Shown: positions 29,226-38,825, counted from the first letter of the stretch. The stretch is 64,000 nt of DNA from Saccharibacillus deserti (GCF_013618475.1 NZ_JABJVN010000003.1:356156-420155); one strand, 5' to 3'. Made by a program: numbers and translations. Notes: a model not told the origin generated them from the sequence alone.

Positions 29226-30221
29226 ATGGTAAATATCAGGCATATCGCAAAGATTACGGGATACTCGATTTCTACCGTTTCCCGGGCATTGAATAACAAG
29301 CCCCGGATTTCGCAATCGACCCGCGAGAAAATTTTTGCAGCGGCCAAAGAGCTGGACTATATTCCGAACAGCAAAGCCGTAAGTTTGAGCATCGGGAAGA
29401 GTTTCAGTTTGGGCGTGATCGTACCTTATGAAGCGTCCAATCATTACTACGACAAAATTATAAGCTCCATTATTTCGGAAAGTTTTAAAAACGGTTATCG
29501 GGTCACCTTTTTGCCTACCAATTACGATAAAGAATTGGAATTGGCTTATTTGAAAATGCTGACGGCAAAAGAATATGACGGGATGATCATCACGTCTGCC
29601 GCCAACGATTATAAAACCATAGAAAAGTTTCGGAAATTCGGAAATATCGTCAGCTGCGAAAATAACGGAGAGTCCGCCCTTTCTTCCGTCGTGTTGGAAC
29701 GCCGAAAAGCTTATGAACCGATACTGGAACGTTTGAAGAAGCGAGGGATCGGAACTTTTGCCATCACTTTCAGCAGGGGACCGCTCAGCAGCGTCGGAGC
29801 CACCGAAGTTTTTCGGACATTCTCTCGAACGGTGGACCGTTTTTCCGAGCGTTATACCTTCTCGAACTGCCGTACTTTCGAAGATGGAATAAAGGCGGCC
29901 GAATATTTCGATTCTTTGGAGGAGAACGTCGAGTGCTGTTTCGCGAACAGCGACGAAATTGCCGCAGGGATGCTCACCTATTTTTCTTCCCAACGAAAAA
30001 AGCCGCCTATCGTCATCGGGCAGGATAACCTTACGATCAGCAGGGCGTTGAATATACCGACTATCGATTTTCGACTGCATTCGTTGGGAAGCGAAGCGGT
30101 CAAGGTATGCCTTTCCGAAAAAACGGAAAAAAAAGTATTGAAAAGCGTTTTTATTGATCGAGGTCTTTTTGACGGGGAATCGCCCTGGTTTCTTGATGAC
30201 AAGAACGTCCCGAAAGATTGA
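29226..30221 (+). CDS. LacI family transcriptional regulator
   Basis: A 331-residue repressor with AGGAGG upstream of the ATG. The N-terminal helix-turn-helix and hinge (residues 2-55) contain I-A-K-I-T-G-Y-S-I-S-T-V-S-R-A-L-N-N. A periplasmic-binding-protein-like effector domain follows. It is transcribed away from the PTS/TIM-barrel gene pair and most likely controls it, with a sugar or sugar phosphate as inducer. Its lower GC content than the ABC genes before it hints that the PTS unit moved as a block. Confidence 0.92.
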   Translation: MVNIRHIAKITGYSISTVSRALNNKPRISQSTREKIFAAAKELDYIPNSKAVSLSIGKSFSLGVIVPYEASNHYYDKIISSIISESFKNGYRVTFLPTNYDKELELAYLKMLTAKEYDGMIITSAANDYKTIEKFRKFGNIVSCENNGESALSSVVLERRKAYEPILERLKKRGIGTFAITFSRGPLSSVGATEVFRTFSRTVDRFSERYTFSNCRTFEDGIKAAEYFDSLEENVECCFANSDEIAAGMLTYFSSQRKKPPIVIGQDNLTISRALNIPTIDFRLHSLGSEAVKVCLSEKTEKKVLKSVFIDRGLFDGESPWFLDDKNVPKD

Positions 30222-30249
30222 ATCGGCCCGGGAGCAAGGAGGAAAAAGC

Positions 30250-30777
30250 ATGCAAACGACGATCCGGACAGAAAGACTGATCCTGCGGGACCCCGTGCTG
30301 GAAGACTGGGCCGCCATTCATGAGTATTCGTCCGATCCGGATGTGGTCCGTCACTCCATGTGGGGGCCCAATACGGAGGAAGAGACCCGCGGGTACGTGG
30401 CGCAGATGATCGAAATGCGGCAGGAACAGCCCCGGACGAGCTATGAACTCGTAGTGACGTTAAAAGACGGCGGGGAGCTGATCGGCGGCTGCGGCATTCA
30501 CAAAGCCGGTTTCAACGCGGAGATCGGCTACACGTTCAATCCGCGCTTCTGGGGAAGCGGCTACGCGTCGGAAGCGGCTTTTGCGCTGCTTCGGATGGGC
30601 TTCGAAGAACTGGGCGTGCACCGCATTTACGCGACCTGCCGCCCGGCAAACGAAGCTTCCGCCAATGTGATGAAGCGAATCGGGATGCAGCGGGAAGGAC
30701 GGATGAGAGAGCATTTGTTTTTCAAAGGCGCGTTTCACGATTCGGAATTGTATTCGATATTGAGGCGGGAGTTTTAG
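30250..30777 (+). CDS. GNAT family N-acetyltransferase (RimJ/RimL-like)
   Basis: The ATG at 30250 follows AAGGAGG; 175 residues. The first strand R-T-E-R-L-I-L-R and the acetyl-CoA-binding region around residues 100-130 (G-Y-T-F-N-P-R-F-W-G-S-G-Y-A-S-E-A) are typical of the RimJ/RimL branch. The later N-x-A-S-A-N-V-M-K-R-I-G-M motif completes the fold. It should transfer an acetyl group from acetyl-CoA to an amino group of a protein or small molecule. It lies 28 bases after the LacI gene and may be co-transcribed. Confidence 0.92.
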   Translation: MQTTIRTERLILRDPVLEDWAAIHEYSSDPDVVRHSMWGPNTEEETRGYVAQMIEMRQEQPRTSYELVVTLKDGGELIGGCGIHKAGFNAEIGYTFNPRFWGSGYASEAAFALLRMGFEELGVHRIYATCRPANEASANVMKRIGMQREGRMREHLFFKGAFHDSELYSILRREF

Positions 30778-30867
30778 AAAGCGGGGCATTTCGCGGAAAG
30801 GCCCTAATTTCCGAATGCGGCTTTCTCTGCGTCTGTCGGCTGTTTTAAAAACGGATTTGCAAAGCAG

Positions 30868-30900
30868 AAAAAACCGGCAGAAACTTCTGCCGGTTTTTTC
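30868..30900. terminator. Bidirectional terminator between the GNAT and chemoreceptor genes
   Basis: AAAAAACCGGCAGAA / TTCTGCCGGTTTTTT form a perfect stem between convergent genes. Confidence 0.92.
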
Positions 30901-30952
30901 GTTATATGCGCAACAGCCGCAGACGGATGGCACAGGTTGACCATGAAAGGTA

Positions 30953-32656
30953 TTACAGCGTGAACTTGGTCATTTCCTGCTGGAGCTCTTCGGCCAGACG
31001 GGAAAGGTGGCGGGCGGAGCCGTTCACTTCTTCCATCGTGGACAGCTGTTCTTCGCTTGCGGCACTGACTTCCTGAAGGCCGGCTGCGCCTTGCTCGGTT
31101 ACCCGGCTGATACTCTGCATCGCGCGTCCGATCTCGGTCGATTGGCCGGAAGCGGAAGCGATGGTATGCGAGATCTGGCCGATCCGGCCGGAAACGTCCG
31201 CAATCGACTGCTGGATCGCGGCGAACGATTCGGACACGCGGCCCGCGCCTTCCACGCCGTGCTTGACCCGTCCGGCAGCTTCGTCCATGGAAACGACGGC
31301 TTTGCGGCTTTCACCCTGCACGGAACGGACGGTTTCGGTAATTTCCGAAGCGGACTGCGCGGCCGACTCGGCCAGTTTGCGGATCTCCTGGGCGACCACG
31401 TCGAAGCCTCTGCCGGCTTCGCCGGCGCGCGCCGCTTCGATGGAGGCATTGAGCGCCAGCAGGTTGGTCTGTTTGGCGACCTGCTGAATCGCGGAGACGA
31501 GCATGTCGATATCTTCGATTTGCCGCTCAAGGGAAACGATGACCGAACCGGCATGTCCGACGCTCGACTCGATATCCTGCATCTGGCGCAGGACGTCTTG
31601 GACTTCGTTCAGTCCGTCGCGAGCCGAACTTTCCGTGTGTCCGGCCAATTCCGCGATCGACTCGCTGCCTCCGCGGATATTATTCATGTTATCGGCAAGC
31701 TGTTCGGCAGAATTCGTCACTTCCGCCACGGACTGCGTTTGCGTCTCGAAGCCGTCGGACAGTTGACCCGACGAAGAAGCGATATGCCCGGAAGCTACGG
31801 AAGTCTGTTCGGCGCTTGCGGTCAATTGCTGCGCGGAGGCGGACAGCGTCACGGCGCTTTCGTCCACTTTTTGAATAATGACGCGCAGGCCGCCGATCAT
31901 GCCGTTGAACGAAGCCGACAGCAGGCCGATCTCGTCGCGGGAAACGTAATCCGCCCGCACCGTAAGATCGCCGTTCTCGGCATTCTGCATCAACTGCTGG
32001 ATATTGCGCAGCGGATTCGATATGGCGCGAGCGATCAAGTAACCGGTGACGAGCAGCAGGATCAAGCCTCCGATAAGCAGAGAGAGAATCAAGACAAGGG
32101 AACCAGCTTTGAGAGCCATGGCTTTTTGGCTGTTGGTTTCCGCTTCGCGGGCCTGAAGTTCCGAGATTGTTTTCAGCTTGCCGTTCATTTCCACCCGAAG
32201 AGGCTGTACGATTTTCTCGAACACGCCGTACGCTTGATCGTTTTCGCCGTTTTCGGCGAGGGCGACCACTTTATCGATTGCAGTGCGGTAGTCCGGCAAA
32301 ATGGTTTGGAACATGCCGTACTGCTTGCTCATCTCCGGCGACATTCGCGAGGATTCGATTTGTTCGTACAGAGCGTCGTTGGCTTCTTTGGTTTGAAGAA
32401 GCTCGTCTTGCAGTCTCTTTACGATAGTATCGTCCGAGGTTACGATCATTTCGAGCGCGATCGACTGTCTGGCAAGGTTGTTGGACCGAACCTCGTCGAG
32501 AATCGCCATCACTTTCACGGTTTCGTTATACATCCGTTCGGAGGCGTCGGCAAGTTTCTTCGTTGCATCGTATCCGCTGTAGCCGATTGCGGCGAGCAGA
32601 AGCGCGGCAATGAAAGTGAGTACTAAAACTTTCCAGCGCACGTTTAAATTTTTCAT
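30953..32656 (-). CDS. Methyl-accepting chemotaxis protein with four-helix-bundle sensor
   Basis: A 567-residue chemoreceptor with AAGGAGG before the start. TM1 spans about residues 9-29. The extracellular part (about 30-185) is helical, like the 4HB_MCP sensor. TM2 (about 186-212) leads to HAMP and a signalling domain with the tip motif [12 protein letters not shown] at about residue 405. Ligand unknown. A possible sigma-D promoter and a long AT-rich leader lie upstream. Confidence 0.93.
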   Translation of the reverse strand: MKNLNVRWKVLVLTFIAALLLAAIGYSGYDATKKLADASERMYNETVKVMAILDEVRSNNLARQSIALEMIVTSDDTIVKRLQDELLQTKEANDALYEQIESSRMSPEMSKQYGMFQTILPDYRTAIDKVVALAENGENDQAYGVFEKIVQPLRVEMNGKLKTISELQAREAETNSQKAMALKAGSLVLILSLLIGGLILLLVTGYLIARAISNPLRNIQQLMQNAENGDLTVRADYVSRDEIGLLSASFNGMIGGLRVIIQKVDESAVTLSASAQQLTASAEQTSVASGHIASSSGQLSDGFETQTQSVAEVTNSAEQLADNMNNIRGGSESIAELAGHTESSARDGLNEVQDVLRQMQDIESSVGHAGSVIVSLERQIEDIDMLVSAIQQVAKQTNLLALNASIEAARAGEAGRGFDVVAQEIRKLAESAAQSASEITETVRSVQGESRKAVVSMDEAAGRVKHGVEGAGRVSESFAAIQQSIADVSGRIGQISHTIASASGQSTEIGRAMQSISRVTEQGAAGLQEVSAASEEQLSTMEEVNGSARHLSRLAEELQQEMTKFTL

Positions 32657-32748
32657 GATATAGGCCTCCTTGGCTTCGCAAACAAAAAATAGCGTGCCCT
32701 CTTTTTTCTTAAAGTCTAAAATTGTCGAAATTATTTTTCTTTACTATA

Positions 32749-32776
32749 CTATCGGTAGGCAGGGAAATAGATATTA
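32749..32776 (-). promoter_or_regulatory. Candidate sigma-D promoter of the chemoreceptor gene
   Basis: On the minus strand ACCGATAG, close to the sigma-D -10 consensus GCCGATAT, follows TAAT at 16 bases. Motility sigma factor control would suit a chemoreceptor. Confidence 0.45.
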
Positions 32777-32835
32777 TATTTTTTCAATTTTATTGTTTTA
32801 TATGTAAAAAAATACATCGTAAATATATACAATAT

Positions 32836-32900
32836 AAAAAGGTGTCCGTTTACCTGAATCCGGAAGCTGGTTACAGCTCGAATGCAGGTCTATGGACACC
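32836..32900 (-). terminator. Large nested stem-loop terminator after the MBL gene
   Basis: On the minus strand GGTGTCC, ACCTG and AGCTG each pair with CAGCT, CAGGT and GGACACC further on, giving three stacked helices, then five T. The outer stem and T run mark it as a terminator for the MBL gene, although the internal loops are unusually elaborate. Confidence 0.7.
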
Positions 32901-32948
32901 GGTTAGAGGAAACGAGATAAAAATGGAAGTCGAGTCACTTTTGGGCCT

Positions 32949-33794
32949 TCAAGCTTCCGGATCGATATGCGCCGAATCCACGTAGCGGCCGCTGGCCGGC
33001 ACGGCAAGACGATCGAAGTCGTGGTGCAGCCGTTCGAGTCCTTCGTTCAGTTCCGCTCCCGCCATCGGCTCGCCGTGTCCGGTAACGGCCGAAGCCGGGC
33101 GCAGCGCGGCAAGACGCGCGACCGAGGTACGGGCCGCTTCCCAGTTCGGCGTAAAGTAGGTTGGCGGACCGTGAATCTCGCGGCGCTGGGTCAGCACGGC
33201 CAGGGCGGATTCCTGCTTGACCGTGATAAAGGCGTCTCCGGCTACAAGCGTACCGTCGAGGCTGCGGAACAGCGAGATATGGCCCTCGGAATGACCCGGC
33301 GTATGCAGCCAGTGCCAACCGGGAAGGAACGGTACGCTCCCGTCTTGCGGAAGCGGTTGGACGCGGGCACCGAGATCGATGCTCTTGTTGGGATACAGCG
33401 GAGCCGAAGCGGCCATCAGACCTCCGCCGACGGTCGGGTCGCCCGGCGGATAATCGGCTTTGCCGGTCAGGAACGGAATTTCGAGTTCATGGGCGTATAC
33501 GGGAAGATCCGGGAAAAGTTCCATCAAGTCTTGAATAGAGCCGGTATGATCGAAATGTCCGTGTGTCAGCAGAATTGCCAACGGCTTCTCGCTGCCGAAG
33601 CGTTCCCTGGCGGCCTTCATGATCTTGGACGCGGAACCGGGCATGCCGGTGTCGACGAGTACCCAACTGCCGCTGCCGGGCACGCCGATCATCACGACAT
33701 TCGAGATCATCGTACGCAGATAGGTTACGTCTTCGGGCAGTCGGTCTTCGGGACGGCTTGCATCCGGCGAACCGGAATTGGAATAGGGCTGCAT
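32949..33794 (-). CDS. MBL-fold metallo-hydrolase
   Basis: A 281-residue metallo-beta-lactamase-fold enzyme with the metal motif H78-G-H80-F-D82-H83 and later G-H-S-E-G-H and A-G-D-A-F that supply the third His and the bridging Asp. GGAGGT precedes the start. The family hydrolyses thioesters, lactones, phosphodiesters or beta-lactams with zinc. Substrate not predictable; no operon partner. Confidence 0.9.
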   Translation of the reverse strand: MQPYSNSGSPDASRPEDRLPEDVTYLRTMISNVVMIGVPGSGSWVLVDTGMPGSASKIMKAARERFGSEKPLAILLTHGHFDHTGSIQDLMELFPDLPVYAHELEIPFLTGKADYPPGDPTVGGGLMAASAPLYPNKSIDLGARVQPLPQDGSVPFLPGWHWLHTPGHSEGHISLFRSLDGTLVAGDAFITVKQESALAVLTQRREIHGPPTYFTPNWEAARTSVARLAALRPASAVTGHGEPMAGAELNEGLERLHHDFDRLAVPASGRYVDSAHIDPEA

Positions 33795-34133
33795 GGGTCT
33801 GTACCTCCGTAAGATTGGAATAAAAAGAAGGGAAACAACGAAAGACCTATCGGTTGCCCTGTTTTACCCGTTACGAAGAGCGCTGACACAAAGAACCCCT
33901 GCGTAAAACGAACAATTTGCGGACGACCCGGCCGAAACCGGGGCTGCTCCGCGGGTCTTGCCCGCTATGCCCAAGGGAGCGTGCATACGGGTCTTGCGGC
34001 CGCACATCTTAACGTGGTTCTGCCGGTGCGGATAATGCGGGCGCCGGGACCCGAGATGCGCCGCGGTCCGAAGGCGGACCCCGGAGAAGGCGAAGACACC
34101 GGCAGCTCCCGAAGAGCCGAATTGCCGCACACG
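33795..34133. other. Non-coding stretch between the MBL and thymidine kinase genes
   Basis: About 340 GC-rich bases without a frame that has a convincing start site. A hairpin-forming GACCCG-CCGG / CCGG-CGGGTC region lies near 33926-33958; I assign no function. Confidence 0.4.
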
Positions 34134-34186
34134 CAAAAACCGGCTCCTTATCGCTCGGGTACGCTGCGACAAAGGGCCGGTTCTGT
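34134..34186 (-). terminator. Probable terminator of the thymidine kinase gene
   Basis: On the minus strand AACCGGC pairs with GCCGGTT across a 30-base loop and is followed by a short T run. Confidence 0.55.
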
Positions 34187-34218
34187 CCGGAACGCCGCAA
34201 CCTGGGCGGAAGCGGCGG

Positions 34219-34794
34219 TTACAAGGGCGGATTGGCGTGGCATTTGCGGCAGACGGGGAAGTAGCGGTCGTTGCCGCCGATCTGGATCTGTTCCCCGGTG
34301 TACAGCGGTTTGCGGTTCTCGTCGACCCGCAGCGCCATGGTCGCTTTGCGTTCGCAGAACCAGCAGATCGTTTTCATTTCCTCGATTTTGTCCGCATACA
34401 GAAGCATGTATTGGCTGCCTTCGAAGAGCTCGTTGCGGAAGTCGTTTTTGAGACCGAAGCCCATGACCGGGATATTCAGCTCGTCCACGATCCGCGTCAT
34501 CTGAAGCACCTGCTCTTTGGTTACGAACTGCACTTCGTCGAACAGGACGCAGCTGATCTTTTGTCCGTGGTAATTTTTCACTTCTTCATACAAGTCGGTA
34601 TCCGCATAAACGGAGATCGCTTCGCGCTTCATTCCGATCCGGGAAGAGACATGGCCCACTTCGTCGCGGTCGTCGATACCGGAGGTGAAGATGAGGACGT
34701 TTTTGTTTTGTTCTTCGTAATTATGGGCGACTTTGAGAATTTCGATCGATTTCCCGCTGTTCATTGCCCCGTATTTAAAAAAAAGCTGTGCCAT
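34219..34794 (-). CDS. tdk: Thymidine kinase
   Basis: A 191-residue protein of typical type II thymidine kinase length. It has the P-loop G-A-M-N-S-G-K-S near residue 9, the D-E-V-Q-F Walker B-like strand, and the zinc-binding cysteines in C-W-F-C-E and C-R-K-C-H. It phosphorylates thymidine with ATP in the salvage pathway. Stand-alone gene. Confidence 0.96.
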   Translation of the reverse strand: MAQLFFKYGAMNSGKSIEILKVAHNYEEQNKNVLIFTSGIDDRDEVGHVSSRIGMKREAISVYADTDLYEEVKNYHGQKISCVLFDEVQFVTKEQVLQMTRIVDELNIPVMGFGLKNDFRNELFEGSQYMLLYADKIEEMKTICWFCERKATMALRVDENRKPLYTGEQIQIGGNDRYFPVCRKCHANPPL

Positions 34795-34947
34795 CGTATT
34801 CGCTCCTTAGCTGTAAAGTCCGACTTTCATTGTAGCAGGAATGCGGAGCCGGGAAAAAGAAATTTGCGTGAAGCGGTTCCGGAAGCTTGTCTCGATCAAG
34901 GCGAATGAACTTCCGTGATACCCGCGCGCCTGTTTAGAAAAAAAAGG

Positions 34948-34962
34948 TACCCCCCGGGGGTA
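34948..34962. promoter_or_regulatory. CsoR-type palindrome, distal site
   Basis: TACCCCCCGGGGGTA, a perfect 15-base dyad of the CsoR operator type, lies about 75 bases upstream of the csoR promoter. No obvious promoter elements surround it. Confidence 0.6.
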
Positions 34963-35018
34963 AGCGGCGAATCCGGACTCCGCAAGCAAGGTTTGGCGAA
35001 GAAAATTTAATTTGGGGC

Positions 35019-35048
35019 TTTACATACCCTATGGGGGTATATTATGAT
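35019..35048 (+). promoter_or_regulatory. csoR promoter with embedded CsoR operator
   Basis: TTTACA and TATGAT at 18 bases enclose the palindrome ATACCCTATGGGGGTAT (35024-35040). Copper-free CsoR bound here would block RNA polymerase, giving autoregulation. Confidence 0.85.
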
Positions 35049-35127
35049 AAGGACAGAGCTTGAACCAAAGCCGCTCGTCGCAGACGTTCCAACAGGAACC
35101 AAGCTGCAGCGAAGAAGGAGTGAGCCT

Positions 35128-35481
35128 ATGGCGATTCAGAAACAAACCGAAGTGGCGCCAGAAATCGAGAGCTGCCATATTCCCGGAGAAGACGGCAAAC
35201 TGCCAAGAAAGAGCCATCACTCCGACCAAACCAAGAACAATCTCGTTTCCCGTCTGAACCGCGTCGAAGGCCAGATTCGCGGCATCAAAGGGATGATCGA
35301 GAAAGATACCTACTGCGACGATGTGCTGAACCAGATCGCCGCCGCCCAGTCCGCGCTGAACAGCGTCGGCCGGCTGCTCCTCGAAGGTCATATGAAGAGC
35401 TGCGTAATCGAACGGATCGAAGCCGGAGAGACCGAAGTGATCGATGAGCTGCTGATCACCGTGAATAAACTGTTGAAGTAA
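35128..35481 (+). CDS. csoR: Copper-sensing repressor CsoR
   Basis: The ATG at 35128 follows AAGGAG; 117 residues, all-helical. The Cu(I) ligands of CsoR are present as C63, H88 and C92 (Y-C-D-D-V-L and G-H-M-K-S-C). The basic N-terminal helix includes R-L-N-R-V-E-G-Q-I-R-G, the DNA-binding and fold signature of the family. It should repress the csoR-copZ unit and copA until Cu(I) binds. CsoR-type palindromes occur before both. Confidence 0.94.
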   Translation: MAIQKQTEVAPEIESCHIPGEDGKLPRKSHHSDQTKNNLVSRLNRVEGQIRGIKGMIEKDTYCDDVLNQIAAAQSALNSVGRLLLEGHMKSCVIERIEAGETEVIDELLITVNKLLK

Positions 35482-35482
35482 G

Positions 35483-35589
35483 ACCTTCCATCCCGCCTTC
35501 AGCTCCTTCCAATCAGAGCTTGGAAAACCGGACGGTCTAACCGGTTATCCAAGGTATCCCGGGAGCGGTTCCGATGAGGGATGGAAGGT
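35483..35589 (+). other. Structured csoR-copZ intercistronic element
   Basis: The 12-base arms ACCTTCCATCCC (35483-35494) and GGGATGGAAGGT (35578-35589) pair perfectly. Nested inside are CTTGGA/TCCAAG and AACCGG/CCGGTT. There is no T tract after the outer stem, so it does not look like a simple terminator; it could be an mRNA processing or stabilising element. Confidence 0.6.
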
Positions 35590-35680
35590 GTGAACACGTG
35601 CTCAAAGTACCTTTCACCCTATTCACTTTTACGCTTCATTTCATACCAAACAAATCCAATCTCCCAAGGAGGAACCACCC

Positions 35681-35881
35681 ATGCAAACTACAACCCTTAA
35701 CGTCGAAGGCATGTCCTGCAACCACTGTGTCCAAGCTGTCGAAGGAGCCGTCAAAGAAGCCGGAGCCGAAGGCAAAGTCGATCTGGGCGCAAAAACGGTA
35801 GACATCTCGTACGACGAATCCGCCGTCAACCTCGATACGATCAAAGCCGCGATTGAAGACCAGGGCTACGACGTCGTGTAA
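35681..35881 (+). CDS. copZ: Copper chaperone CopZ
   Basis: A 66-residue single heavy-metal-associated domain with AAGGAGGAA before the ATG. The Cu(I)-binding motif is G-M-S-C-N-H-C. It carries Cu(I) in the cytoplasm to CopA and can load CsoR. It is followed by a terminator, so copA is probably transcribed from its own CsoR-controlled promoter. Confidence 0.95.
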   Translation: MQTTTLNVEGMSCNHCVQAVEGAVKEAGAEGKVDLGAKTVDISYDESAVNLDTIKAAIEDQGYDVV

Positions 35882-35894
35882 TACGATCGAGCCG

Positions 35895-35932
35895 TCCGGA
35901 CGCCGCTTCATAAAAGCTTCGTCCGGATTTTT
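35895..35932 (+). terminator. Terminator of copZ
   Basis: TCCGGACG pairs with CGTCCGGA and is followed by five T. Confidence 0.85.
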
Positions 35933-35986
35933 GCTTTCATGTGAGGTTCGCCCTGCTCGAACGCGGCGGTTGGCAGTAATCTTGGG

Positions 35987-36169
35987 CTAACGAATCGGGG
36001 TAACGTTATTTGGCCGATCTGGAGGTTTTGCGGATTTAGCGAATCCAGATCACGCTAATCGTCCGAAAAAGGTCGGGTAAGCGAGAAAAGGAATAAATAG
36101 CGTGACTGCGATTCGTTAGAGTAAGAGAACTACGTAAAAACGGCAGATAACGTGATGACGATTCGTTAG
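35987..36169. repeat. Cluster of four 24-base intergenic repeats (two in each orientation)
   Basis: Copies at 35987-36010 and 36036-36059 (minus) and 36096-36119 and 36146-36169 (plus) share the core CGATTCGTTAG and the opening AATAGCG, with variable middle bases. The unit has TAGCG at one end and CGTTA at the other, an imperfect dyad, and the minus and plus copies face each other so the whole cluster can fold back. A second cluster lies at 44.3 kb. Confidence 0.85.
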
Positions 36170-36212
36170 ATTTAAATGCAGCGCGAACGGCCTTTTTATT
36201 TTCATCGAAATA

Positions 36213-36227
36213 TACCCCCCAGGGGTA
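36213..36227. promoter_or_regulatory. CsoR-type operator upstream of copA
   Basis: TACCCCCCAGGGGTA, 22 bases before the copA start and just before its ribosome-binding site, resembles the csoR operator. Confidence 0.75.
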
Positions 36228-36249
36228 AAATTAAAGGGAGGTCAACAGG

Positions 36250-38745
36250 ATGACGGTACCCACCGAAACAAAATCTGCGCCCGAACGCGGACGTACGCAG
36301 CAGACCACGCTTCAGATCAGCGGGATGACCTGTGCCGCCTGCGCCAACCGGATCGAGAAAGGCCTGAACCGGATGCCCGGAGTCGCCGAAGCCAACGTCA
36401 ATCTGGCGCTCGAGAAAGCTTCGATCGATTACGATCCCAAAGAAACGAGCCCGGCGGAGATCGAACACAAGATCGAATCGCTCGGCTACGGCACGGTCAA
36501 AGAAACGTCGGACTTCGATATTACCGGGATGACCTGCGCGGCCTGTTCCACGCGGATCGAGAAAGGCCTGAACCGGATGCCGGGCGTGCTCAGCGCAAGC
36601 GTCAACCTGGCACTGGAGACGGCGCATGTGGAATATTCGCCGGGAGCGATGGCTCCGGCGGATATTATGCGCAAGGTGCAGCAGCTGGGCTACGAAGCGA
36701 AACTCAAAGAGGACGGTCAGGCGCGCGACCGCGGCGGGGAAGAACGCAAGCGCGTAACCCGGGTGCTGATCTCCGCGCTGCTGTCGCTGCCCCTGCTGTG
36801 GGCGATGGCCGGTCACTTCTCGTTCACGTCGTTTCTCTACGTGCCCGAATTGTTCATGAATCCCTGGTTCCAGCTGGCGCTTGCAACGCCGGTACAGCTC
36901 GTCATCGGTTGGCCGTTCTACGTCGGCGCCTATAAAGCGCTGCGCAACCGCAGCGCCAACATGGATGTATTGGTGGTGCTCGGCACATCGGCCGCCTACT
37001 TCTACAGCCTCTATCTGTCGATCCGCTGGCAGCTCGACGGCGGATCGGGCGCGATGGCCGGCATGGAAGGCATGGAAGGGATGGGCGGAAGCGGCGCGCC
37101 GGAATTGTATTTCGAGACCAGCGCAGTCCTGATTACGCTGATTCTCGTCGGCAAGTGGTTTGAAGCCCGGGCCAAAGGGCGCTCGTCCGAAGCGATCCGC
37201 AGCCTGATGGGACTGCAGGCCAAGACGGCGATCGTCATTCGGGGCGGAGTCGAGACCGAAGTGGAAGTCTCCGAAGTGGTACCCGGCGATATCGTCCGTG
37301 TCCGTCCGGGCGAGAAGATTCCCGTGGACGGAGTCGTGACCGAAGGCCGCTCGTCCGTCGACGAATCGATGCTGACCGGCGAGAGCCTGCCGGTCGACAA
37401 GGAAGCGGGATCCGCCGTCACGGGAGCGACGATCAACAAGAACGGTTCCCTGCTGATGCGTGCAACCAAGGTCGGCCGGGATACGGCGCTTGCGCAGATC
37501 GTGCGCGTCGTCGAAGAGGCCCAGGGCTCCAAAGCGCCGGTCCAGCGGATGGCCGACGTGATCTCCGGCATTTTCGTGCCGATCGTGGTCGGCATCGCGG
37601 CCGTAACGTTCCTCGTCTGGTATTTCGCGGTAGAGCCGGGCGCTTTCTCCGAAGCCTTGGAGAAAGCGATCGCGGTACTCGTGATCGCCTGCCCCTGCGC
37701 ATTGGGGCTTGCGACCCCGACTTCGATCATGGCCGGTTCCGGCCGGGCGGCGGAGTTTGGGATTCTGTTCAAAGGCGGAGAGCATCTTGAAGCCGCGCAG
37801 AAAGTCGATACGGTCGTGCTGGACAAGACCGGTACGATTACCAAAGGCAAACCGGAACTGACGAATGTCATCGTCTATGGCGGAAGCCGGGAGAATGAAC
37901 TCCTGGCGCTCGTCGGCGCGGCGGAGAATGCTTCCGAGCACCCGCTGGCCGAAGCTCTGGTCCGCGGAGCCGGCGAACGCGGAATCGTCCTGCCGCAGGC
38001 GGAACGATTCGAATCGCTGCCCGGCTACGGCATCGCCGCCGCAGTCGCCGGCGCCGAACTGCTTGTCGGTACCCGCCGCCTGATGGGTGAACGCGGGATC
38101 GACGCTTCCCAAGCGCTTCCGGACATGGAGCACCTGGAGAGCGAAGGCAAAACGGCGATGCTGATTGCCGTGGACGGCCGCCTGTCCGGGGTAGTCGCGG
38201 TCGCCGATACGCTCAAGGAATCTTCGCCCGAAGCGATCCGCCGTCTGCGCGGCATGGGGCTGCGCGTCATGATGATTACCGGCGACAATCTGGCGACGGC
38301 ACGCGCCATTGCCCAACAGGCCGGCATCGAAGAAGCCGACGTATTGGCCGAAGTGCTGCCGGAAGGCAAAGCGGCCGAAGTGAAAAAGCTTCAGGAAGCG
38401 GGGCACCAAGTCGCGATGGTCGGCGACGGCATCAACGATGCGCCGGCGCTTGCAACCGCCGATACCGGTATGGCCATCGGCACCGGTACCGACGTGGCGA
38501 TGGAAGCCGCCGATATTACGCTGATGCGCGGCGATCTGAACGGGATTGCCGACGCGGTGGAGATGAGCCGCCGCACCATGCGCAATATCCGGCAGAATCT
38601 GTTCTGGGCACTCGCCTACAACGTGGTCGGCATTCCGATCGCCGCAGCCGGATTCCTGGCCCCGTGGCTGGCCGGCGCCGCGATGGCATTCAGTTCCGTT
38701 TCGGTCGTGCTGAACGCGCTGCGCCTGCAGCGGGTAAAGCTCTGA
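36250..38745 (+). CDS. copA: Copper-exporting P1B-type ATPase CopA
   Basis: An 831-residue pump with AAAGGGAGG upstream. Two heavy-metal-associated domains each carry M-T-C-A-A-C. Eight membrane helices are expected. The transport motif is C481-P-C483, the phosphorylated Asp is D525 in D-K-T-G-T, and the hinge G-D-G-I-N-D is near residue 725. An insertion rich in Met/Gly ([12 protein letters not shown]) lies in the external loop around residue 275 and could help collect Cu(I). It exports Cu(I) across the cell membrane using ATP. Confidence 0.96.
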   Translation: MTVPTETKSAPERGRTQQTTLQISGMTCAACANRIEKGLNRMPGVAEANVNLALEKASIDYDPKETSPAEIEHKIESLGYGTVKETSDFDITGMTCAACSTRIEKGLNRMPGVLSASVNLALETAHVEYSPGAMAPADIMRKVQQLGYEAKLKEDGQARDRGGEERKRVTRVLISALLSLPLLWAMAGHFSFTSFLYVPELFMNPWFQLALATPVQLVIGWPFYVGAYKALRNRSANMDVLVVLGTSAAYFYSLYLSIRWQLDGGSGAMAGMEGMEGMGGSGAPELYFETSAVLITLILVGKWFEARAKGRSSEAIRSLMGLQAKTAIVIRGGVETEVEVSEVVPGDIVRVRPGEKIPVDGVVTEGRSSVDESMLTGESLPVDKEAGSAVTGATINKNGSLLMRATKVGRDTALAQIVRVVEEAQGSKAPVQRMADVISGIFVPIVVGIAAVTFLVWYFAVEPGAFSEALEKAIAVLVIACPCALGLATPTSIMAGSGRAAEFGILFKGGEHLEAAQKVDTVVLDKTGTITKGKPELTNVIVYGGSRENELLALVGAAENASEHPLAEALVRGAGERGIVLPQAERFESLPGYGIAAAVAGAELLVGTRRLMGERGIDASQALPDMEHLESEGKTAMLIAVDGRLSGVVAVADTLKESSPEAIRRLRGMGLRVMMITGDNLATARAIAQQAGIEEADVLAEVLPEGKAAEVKKLQEAGHQVAMVGDGINDAPALATADTGMAIGTGTDVAMEAADITLMRGDLNGIADAVEMSRRTMRNIRQNLFWALAYNVVGIPIAAAGFLAPWLAGAAMAFSSVSVVLNALRLQRVKL

Positions 38746-38776
38746 CCTGTCCCGGCACATCGCCGGCAGCGTTACA

Positions 38777-38825
38777 GAAAAAAAGCGTCACGGAGAGCCG
38801 GCCGGCTTCCCGTGACGCTTTTTTC
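38777..38825. terminator. Terminator of copA
   Basis: AAAAAAGCGTCACGG and CCGTGACGCTTTTTT pair, with a small inner stem, shortly after copA. Confidence 0.88.

Noticed and set aside
32836..32900. A cyclic-di-GMP riboswitch upstream of the chemoreceptor gene.
   Set aside because: The conserved bases of class I and II aptamers are not present, and the outer stem ends in a T run directly after the MBL gene, so a terminator is the simpler reading.
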